Shown piece after piece: positions 11,326 to 19,271 of a DNA stretch of 64,000 nt. The notes beneath the pieces were generated by a model. The model had not been told where the DNA came from. It searched no databases and was given only the letters and a program-made list of their open reading frames with translations. Position numbers and translations under genes: made by a program. The DNA is from Ciona intestinalis (lineage: Eukaryota > Chordata > Ascidiacea > Phlebobranchia > Cionidae), in contig NW_004190456.2 of NCBI RefSeq assembly GCF_000224145.3, forward strand, positions 21,917 to 85,916, in the 5' to 3' direction. Position 1 is the stretch's first letter, and each line of letters opens with the position of its first letter.

Positions 11326-14300
11326 ATGAGCATCAAGCTTATATTACTTCTCTGCAGCGTTGCGATCGGCTTGGCCGTGGGAAAACCTACCGGTAAGTTG
11401 CCTAAAACGTAAACAGTGTAATCCTGCGCGGGCCAGATAATAGCGAGCGGTGAATAATGGCTCAGTTAAGTGGAGTCGACACATTGTACTCGTTAGAATA
11501 GGAGTGGTAAACGAGACTGACCAAATATTGTAAAGAATCAACATCGATCGTAAATAAGTAAACACTGAATGAAGTAATCAACACGGAGCTCAAACAAACT
11601 GCCACCAAAATAAACGAAAGTTTCGTATTGTGCGCATGACTACTAATGGCTCCCACGGTCGAGAAAGAGACGAGTGTTACCTGATACTCGATCTGGATTG
11701 AAATTAACTCTACACCGGCGTAGGTAAGGGAGTTAATTCTGTTGAATGGAAGATTCCCATGACCCTATGCGTGGTTTGGAGTCTGCTTAATTATGTGTAT
11801 CTACATTGCGGCGAGTCTGACCCTTTCCTGGCGCCGTCCTAGTCGCTTGGAAACATAATTTCACGCGGTAAGGTGACAAGGCTACACTCGACGTGTGAAA
11901 GTGGTGTTTGAATGGCCGTAATAAAAGATCACGGCCACTTGAAACGATATTCTCTTATCTTAACTTGTCAGTTAGGATTTTAGTGGCGCCCCTACCGATG
12001 TTTAAGTGTCCTTATCCATACGCGTTGCCCTGGTATACGAAGTATGTTACATCGAATATTAATCGCCTGGCGTTCCATCGACATTTAGAAGTTACCGCCG
12101 TTAAAACACTCAAGTTTGCGCGCGCCCGAAATCCACCTGTCTTCGCGTTCGAGCGACAGGTGTTGCCGCATAGCAAGCGCCTCATTTTTACGAGGACTCT
12201 GCTCACTAGGGAGTTGATATCTCTGCCCAACAGCCGGCATGGTGAGGCCACATACACCAACATATGCTCTCTCTCTCTCGTTCAGTCAACACTACTGTTT
12301 GCCCAATAGCCTTCATTTAATTGGATTTCCACCGGCCACGCTTTCGATGTTTGATATACTCCGTATATACCCTGATAATCGAACCTGCTTCCCCCCACGA
12401 GACTAATGAGACATTAACACGCCAATATCTCGCCTAATTTCATTCCGCCACGCCAAACAACGTAAACATCGTGAATTCCCAGCAGCAATTTGTAACCTCA
12501 ATATTTCACCCACAGACACAACGACCTGCCCATCCAGATGTAACTTATCACACGGATTCTGCAACCCTAGACAACAATGCACGTAAGTCAACACAAATTC
12601 CCTCATTTATATTTCGCTTAAGTCAACACATTTTATATATTATACTTCATATAGTATTGTAGGGTAATATTTTGAGTTCTGACAGTAACTTTACTACGTT
12701 TGAATAATTTAAACTCTGTGTTATTCTATAAAAGTAATATTTTTTATTTTGACCAAGTACTTTACTACTTTTTCATGCTTTATCTATTTCTACAGTATAC
12801 TTAATAATTATTTACATATTTGATTTTAAACATTTTATTTTTAACTTCAGGTGTTTCCCCGGTTGGGAAGGTCCCGAGTGCAACCAATGCTCGACGTTGA
12901 TTGGTTGTTTACATGGGTCATGTGACCGTCCTGGACAATGCAATTGTGACGTAGGATGGGGAGGACGAAAGTGCGATCGCGGTAAGTGTCGTCATCTTTG
13001 TGACGTAACAACCAGCGTTATTATGACGTCATAAATAGAAACAATTACGAGCAGCTGCAGCGTCGGGATTAAGTTTAATAAGTTGTAATTATTTCCAGAT
13101 TTACAATACTGCGAGCGACATCGGCCGTGCAGGAACGGAGCAACATGTATCAACAATTTGCTCGGTGGATTTAAATGTATTTGCCCGACCGGTTTAACAG
13201 GCACAACTTGCCAGGAGACCGCCACCACAACCCCCCCTATAACCCCAAGATCCGGGGGTAAACCACGGTGCTCCAATGGAGGAACTTGCATTCGTGGAAA
13301 CGCCGAACTTGGATGCGAATCGTAAGTATTTTACATTAATAATGTCAGAAAAAATACAAAAGAAATTACCATTTATTTTTAAAATCTTTAAAAAAATCCG
13401 AATCTAAATTTTGTTTCCTCTCCCAGGTGTCGATGTCCGACCGGATTCACTGGACAGCTATGCGAACAAATCGTGCGTATGTGCGTTATGCGTCCATGCG
13501 CTAACGGCGGGAAATGTCAAGACGTTATTGGCAACTTCAGATGCGATTGTGCGCATGGGTACAGAGGACGTTACTGCACTGAAGACATCAATGAATGTAC
13601 TGTACTTGGTCGGCATGCTTGTGAGAATGGTGGAACCTGCGTCAATAGGTTCGGTGGTTACACTTGCGCTTGCTCGGATGGTTACTACGGGTCGCGCTGT
13701 CAATCAAAAATTATCCAAATCCAAGCCAGAGTAACTACAACAGTAAAACCAACAACAACAACAACGACAACAACAACAACTGAAGCTACAACAACAAAAT
13801 CAACAACGGAAACACTGAAGGAAATTGTTGTTGTTCCAAATTTGAAGAAACCATTCAGGAAAAACATCAAGGTCACTCACATCGTTCGCCAGGTGGAGGT
13901 AGAGACATCAAACGGGGATATGACGTTTATCCGTGACGTAGTCGACCACCAAGGACCAAACAGCGCTGAGAACGAAGCTCAATCGTCAGTGACCACAGTA
14001 CAGGCACTCACTTTTGCTTTCCTGGGGGTAGCGATCGCTTTATTTATCGGCATCGTTATATTCATGTGGATTCATTGCTCAAAGAAAGGCCGCAACTTAC
14101 GTCAGCGGTGTACCGGGGAGTCACCGACCGAAGAAACCCCCATGAACGAGAACAGCCGAGAGCCTTCAATAGTGAAAACCCGTCATGCAAGCTACAGCCC
14201 ACCACAATATGTGTTAGAAGAATGCCAACCAAAACCAGGATACCCGATGCGCTCTGTAGCGCTACCTAGCGACGATAGGGAGCCAATCGACTGTTTATAC

Positions 14301-14396
14301 GTCGCCCTCCCAAACAATTCGACGCCCGATGTTGCATCGATGGCGAATCGTGTTTTAAACTCTCCCTCTCTCCCCGCTTACGATGAACGTTACTAG
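11326..14396 (+). CDS. DLK-like non-canonical Notch ligand (six EGF repeats, one TM), 5 exons
   Basis: DLK1/DLK2 are single-pass membrane proteins with six EGF repeats and no DSL domain that modulate Notch signalling. Exons: 11326-11392, 12516-12582, 12851-12981, 13099-13321, 13427-14396. They total 1458 nt, an exact frame for 485 residues. Exon 1 is a signal peptide (MSIKLILLLCSVAIGLAVG). Exons 2-3 give two cysteine-rich modules ending FCNPRQQC and PGWEGPECNQC, then IGCLHGSCDRPGQC, the arrangement typical of DLK EGF1-2. EGF3, EGF4, EGF5 and a calcium-type EGF6 (DINEC) follow. EGF4 looks odd: its first cysteine is not in the usual place and an extra one lies between the third and fourth. Then come a Thr-run stalk, a TM helix at about 356-378 and a 107-residue tail. 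The O-glucose consensus CxSx(P/A)C was not seen in these EGFs. The signal exon is supported by phase and hydrophobicity only. Confidence 0.85.
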
Positions 14397-14749
14397 TTCA
14401 CCGCGAACTTTTCGTTTTTATTTCTTTCTTTTATTTTTTTTCTTGCACTGCGACTGTGATATTCGTTTTCTACCCACGTAACAAGCACGTGATTCGTTGT
14501 TAAGCGTCCATGGCAACCGTATATCGCCATGACAACCGACGGAAGCGAAGAAACTTTTCAAACTGCGTTGCTTCACATTTCTTTTTATTTCGTTCATTAT
14601 TTTATCACTGTGTCTTCTGCTATGTGACGTCACGACCCACGTGACTTCAGCCCACCAATCATTACCGTTGTAAGTTCTTTTACCGTCGATCAAATAAACG
14701 TACTCTCTGCCGACACCTTGTGCTTGAGTGATGTTTTTTTAATATAAAT

Positions 14750-14915
14750 AGCCAACAATTTAGACAACCCATTAGTCAACTCTAGTTAAGACAATTTAAC
14801 GTAAGTGTCCTGCACAGAGAAACACAAGCCCAAACTGGTAGCAGCATCGAGTCTCGAACCCGTCAACTCTAGGTTATAGGCAAGCGCGCTAACCATTTTG
14901 CCAAGGGGCGGGGTC
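14750..14915 (-). repeat. SINE, reverse, tRNA-head end retained
   Basis: Reverse reading: CAACCCATTAGTCAACTCTA, AAGTGTCCTGCACAGAGAAA, GGTAGCAGCATCGAG, then the B box complement in CTCGAACCCGTCAACTC and the A box complement in GCGCGCTAACCATTTTGCCA. Confidence 0.75.
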
Positions 14916-15359
14916 AGCGGGTTGTCATTATGACGTCATAACACACCACATGGCTTGGTACGCGACAGATGGAAAGCGTTTGTTGTAAAATTTGTTTTCG
15001 TTTTCAAAATAGCGTTTAAATTTGAACATTATGCTGCATGGCATCGTTTGTAAACAACTCGATCTAAATTCGTTTAATAAGCGACCGACAAAGCCATTTT
15101 CGGTTCGAACATATGTGAAAATAAATATTTTAATAAATACTCGTATTGACTTATAGTATGTGTTGAAAACAAGCTAGCGTGGAAAATAACATAATAATAA
15201 ATTTATTTATATCTTCGAATACGGTAACAAAGATTAAAATAACTAAAACAACAAAGAAAAAGAAATTATCGCAACGCGTCACATAGATACAATTTATAAG
15301 TTAACATTTATATTTAACTGCTAATACATTTATTAAAAAAGTCAAAAAAGAATAATCCA

Positions 15360-15455
15360 CAAAGTTACATTCGTAAGCGGGCACGAGGTGTATGAAACAG
15401 AACACCGGTGTTATAACAACTGTCGTTGACCTGCCAAACGAGCATAAATAAATTA
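15360..15455 (+). repeat. SINE distal fragment
   Basis: GCGGGCACGAGGTGTATGAA, CACCGGTGTTATAACAACTG and GAGCATAAATAAATTACATT are the SINE 3' module without a head. Confidence 0.7.
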
Positions 15456-15707
15456 CATTCATTTATTTATACAGGTGCGCCTATTTATATACAGTATGGA
15501 GAGGTGCTATCACGCATTTAATTTTTTCATACAATATCTAACCTAATAATTAGGTTTAACAGCAAGGAGCAATCATCAAATGGGAACCTGTACAGGGAGA
15601 TTTAAGTTAAGTGTCCCGACCCTACTATACAATGCTTCTATATTACGTTAGGAACTTAACAATTTGCGCATGAATTTGGCCTTTAGGATTTCAATTATTT
15701 TTTTTTA

Positions 15708-15906
15708 TATAGTAAGATGGGGGGAGATGGGACACCTTTTCATTCTATTTTCACATCTCATTTATTAGTAAACAAAGAACATTTAAAGAATTATAAAATC
15801 GTATCCTCACAACTCACATATGGACCGTTGTTAATTGTTTAAAACACGATCAGGATATTTGGATATTATGTTCTAACGGTGTCCCGTCTTCCCCCATCTT
15901 ACTATA
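15708..15906 (+). mobile_element. MITE, complete copy
   Basis: TATAGTAAGATGGGGGGAGA and TCTTCCCCCATCTTACTATA are compensatory-looking terminal inverted repeats: both ends carry the same AAGAT variant in place of AGGGT. This suggests end homogenisation or a recent subfamily. Confidence 0.9.
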
Positions 15907-16440
15907 TAAAAACGAATGCATGTTGAAACAACATTAATGCGAGTAGGGTTAATATTACTTACTGTCTTCATCGTTTTGGTTTCCTATACAAACTATATGC
16001 AGTAGATTAAAGTAGAAATCCACACAACTCCTGTGTTCGTCTTGTTTACAATTACAATCATGCGTCGCTATTTTAGGAACAGAAAAAGCGAGAAAGCCCA
16101 GGAGTTACCGCCTAAACCCCAAAGGAATTCGCATTAATGCAATGCTGGCTACTCAATGAGGCAGGAATAGGTATGATACACCGTCGCAGTATATAAGACA
16201 CATTTACATTTCAACGACCAGGTTGTAAAAGTTATGTTGGTTATGTTATGTGTTGTAGTCGAAAAGTTGGATGGATTTAAGCCCCTTATAGGAAAGGAGT
16301 GAATTAGATTTAGTTTTTCAACGCGCGCAGCTGTTAGGTTAGGGATGTCTACGTATGTCTTGTGTTGCGCAATGTAAGGAAATATAGACTAGCCGTTATA
16401 GAGTTAGTAGGGCCTACAACATGGTTTGCTAAGTACATTA

Positions 16441-16536
16441 TATAGTAGGGTGGGGGAAGATGGGACACTTTTAGCAGATAGGATATTTGGATACTATATC
16501 TGCTAAAAGTGTTCCATCTTCACCCACCCTACTATA
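16441..16536 (+). mobile_element. Short hairpin derivative of the MITE (96 bp)
   Basis: Both termini of the ~195 bp MITE are present, but almost the whole interior is replaced by an inverted copy of the left end. The arms extend from TATAGTAGGGTGGG into ACACTTTTAGCAGATA and its complement TATCTGCTAAAAGTGT, around a loop of about 14-16 bases. Confidence 0.85.
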
Positions 16537-16852
16537 TAATCGATCGTTAGGACGTTCATAACTTAACCGAGTAGTTTTTAACTGTAAACTAACCTAGCCA
16601 TTTCCACAGGGATATTTGAAGAGTTTATTCCCAACTAATAGCAGACGGTGAGCCTGAACCGATATAAATTAATATTTAGGGAAGATCGTAAAGTTTAAAA
16701 ATAGAAACAAAAAGTCCCAGTTTTCTAGTTCTAGTAGCATAACCTTTAAACCATAGAATAAAGCAAGCTACTTTACTTTATCACTTTACGTAACAGAAGA
16801 TAAACACGAAACTCGTTAGTGTGTGCAATAAGTTAAGATTATCTAAACTTGA

Positions 16853-18925
16853 ATGTCTACACACGAGACTGAAGAAGCGTCTACGTCATCGCGTGTGACG
16901 TCATCGGCGTCTACGTCTCGGTTTGATAAAGGGTGGGGGGATAGTTGGGAGGAAGATGAAGAGGGGAGAGGTCATCCGGACGGTGGAAGATCAAGTGTTT
17001 GTAGCGAGAAGATAAGAACCACCTCTACCTCCACCAAGCGGACGAGCAACGAGGACTTTGGGACTTTCCCGAGACGGGGACAACCCGTGTCACGTGACAT
17101 ACGGGATGATTTTTTCCGCGACGATTTCGACGAGAGAATGGAACAAATGGTTCGCGAGTTCGACGCTCGATGCGCGCGGTCGATTCTAGATGATGACGTC
17201 AGACCGTTCGGTGAGTTGTATATTGGTTTTATGACGTAATAATAAGAGTGTCTTAAATAGCGGTGATCGTATAGCATGGTGGTATAAAATGTGCTGCCGC
17301 ATATTACGCTTGTTTTAATTAAAGTCTTCTGCCGTTTGTTTGCTGACCGAAGTTTCGACGTCTCGGTCTCAAGGACATTTACCTACAATTAATAATTTGC
17401 GTTGTTCAGTATCATTAGAAGAGATGTTTTGGAAATAATCGTGGTTATTACGTCACAAGTAAGGTTATAAACGTTTTTATCAGGGACTTTCCCGAGAATG
17501 GGAACGGAAGACTCTTTTTTCTCTCGCCCTCGGTTGCTAGGCAACAACAGCTTGTTCAAGAAATCGCGTTTTCGGTCGATTTTCGACGGCGATGACGACG
17601 ACGATTGGTCGGTTCGAAGGCGCGGTCGCGGTTTGGACGAAGATAGCGGCGTGTTTAGTGACGCAACAGTAAAGCCACGTGACTACGATGACGTGATGCA
17701 CCTAGATAAAGCGTTGCACCAAGATAGGAAATATACACCGGAGAAATTCCAAGTGGATGTTGATGTAAAAGGGTTTAGGTGGGTGTGTGGGGGTGTATGT
17801 TTGTGTTTGTATAGCGCATACATGAATGATAATAATAACATTTATCCGTCTGGATCCGGTGCAGCGAACTTAACAGACAAAAAGTCAATCAATTTGTTTA
17901 GTATAAAAGATATCTATTTGGCCTAAATGACATCGTTAGTGTCATTTTTGAAACAAAATCTTTATTTATTTGCCTTCGAAAGTTAAGACATGAAAAATTG
18001 TAAAAACATAATTTTCGCCCATTTGGAAATAACTAAATAATATTTACAGAATTATATAACCGAATCCTCACGACTTTAAAAGAACGTTAATAATTGTTAA
18101 AAACACGATTAGGGGTTATAGGTTTTAGGTACGAACGGTGTCCATTTTACACCACATTACATAATAAGATCTGCCAGAACAACCTAATTAAGTCTAACTA
18201 TTTATAAGCACACGACCTAACCACCAGTGTTGCACAGTGCAAATGAACTTCTCGTTAAAACTGAAGGAAATCGTTTGGTCATCACTGCCAAGTCAAAAGA
18301 AATTGATGACGTCACACCAAGCAAAATCTCAAGGTAGTCATTGATAGTTATGACGTCATAATGTGTCCGGCGTCGTGGTACAATAGTTAGCACGTCTGCC
18401 TTTAGCGTAGAGGGTACTGGTTCAAGGTTTTACGTTGCTACCATTGTCGGCATATGTGCCCGCATGAACAAACGTTTCAAAACGTTATTGCTTAGTATGA
18501 AACAGAACATCTGTGTTATAACGACTTTCGTCTCCTGACAAACGAGGATAAATAAGTAGACTCACATTACTGACATTAACCCAACGATATGTGCTATACA
18601 TACATTACCCAATAGAAAATAAATGAAAACTTGAAAATCGTAGACACATAAAAGACACAATATTAGATGTTGCAGTTTTGACGTAATAATCGAATATTTG
18701 TGACGCGTTTCCATCAGCAGGGAACTGAAGCGAGAGTTTGACCTTCCTGAGGGCGTTGACCCCTATGACGTAGTATCGAACCTGATGCCCGATGGTTTCT
18801 TGAGGGTGGAAGCCCCGGTGAAGGAAGGTGGAGGTTCGGTCGGTAGGAGGCGCTCCAGCGCGACGGAGACGACGGTCAGAAGATTTTCTTCGGGGTCCGA
18901 AACTCAAGCACATAAAGACACCTAA
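16853..18925 (+). CDS. Small heat shock protein (alpha-crystallin/HSP20 family), 4 exons
   Basis: Small heat shock proteins are ATP-independent holdase chaperones that assemble into oligomers through the alpha-crystallin domain. Exons: 16853-17210, 17484-17778, 18238-18333 and 18718-18925 (or from 18721, one codon less). They give 318 or 317 residues in frame. Residues 1 to about 203 are a charged Ser/Thr/Asp/Arg-rich arm, far longer than the 60-90 residues usual in this family. The alpha-crystallin domain starts near 204: FQVDVDVKGFS, then ANELLVKTEGNRLVITAKSK, then LKREFDLPEGVDPYDVV, SNLMPDGFLRVEAPV, and a Ser/Arg-rich C-terminal extension ending HKDT. The classic I-x-I/V tail motif is not evident. 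Intron 2 contains a decayed MITE and intron 3 a SINE. Confidence 0.88.
17960..18160 (-). mobile_element. Decayed MITE interior
   Basis: Contains degenerate blocks ATTTGGAAATAACTAAA, ATAACCGAATCCTCACGACT, AATTGTTAAAAACACGATTA and ACGAACGGTGTCC of the MITE interior without recognisable termini. Confidence 0.5.
18366..18560 (+). repeat. SINE with internal deletion
   Basis: The head GTCCGGCGTCGTGGTACAAT with A and B boxes (ACTGGTTCAAGG) is joined to the distal ATGAAACAGAACATCTG and ATAACGACTTTCGT module. The central ACCCAGTGGTCACTAATGG block is missing. Confidence 0.8.
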
Positions 18926-19271
18926 ATGTTTTTAATTTTCTTTTTAAATTAAAAAAAATGGCAACCGTGTAGATGGAGAATGGTTTAAGGGTGGGATTAT
19001 GACGTAATAATATAGATCGATTGTGATTCATCTGTTGTATAACAATCAACTTCATTTTTCTGTGTGCTTTTTTCCATAAATGACGCCACTTGTTTTAATT
19101 TGGATTTTTTTACAATTTTGACAACCTATTAATGACCACTGGGTTGGAACAATTGTCGTTAAGTGTCTTGCACAAGAACACATACACCCATAATGGTAGC
19201 AGAAGAAAGCCTCGGACCGTACCTTCTGGTTTAGAGGCAGTTTTGCTAACCACTACGTCACGGCGATGACG
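18926..19271. other. Convergent intergenic stretch between the sHSP and ubiquitin-like genes
   Basis: The two genes point toward each other across 346 bases. The left part is AT-rich and probably carries the sHSP 3' end. The right half is a reverse SINE (19115-19266) that reaches to within a few bases of the stop codon of the ubiquitin-like gene. Confidence 0.6.
19115..19266 (-). repeat. SINE head half, reverse
   Basis: Reverse reading: ACCACTGGGTTGGAACAATT, TTAAGTGTCTTGCAC, ATAATGGTAGCAG, then a degenerate B box and the A box complement TTTTGCTAACCACTACG. It lies immediately downstream of the stop codon at 19272-19274 and must be part of that transcript's 3' end. Confidence 0.75.

Larger units (their letters stand above)
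14397..16852. other. Intergenic region between the DLK-like and small heat shock genes
   Basis: 2.5 kb with no exon recognised. It holds the 3' flank of the DLK-like gene, a reverse SINE, a SINE tail fragment, a full MITE and a 96 bp hairpin MITE derivative. No clear heat shock element was found in the 250 bases before the ATG at 16853. Confidence 0.5.

Noticed and set aside
13411..13734. 107-codon frame within the DLK-like last exon
   Set aside because: It is an out-of-frame shadow; the EGF cysteine pattern is in the other frame and fits the exon phases.
16600..16852. Heat shock element upstream of the small heat shock gene
   Set aside because: Only TTCTAGTTCTAG-type direct half-sites occur; no inverted nGAAnnTTCn array was found.
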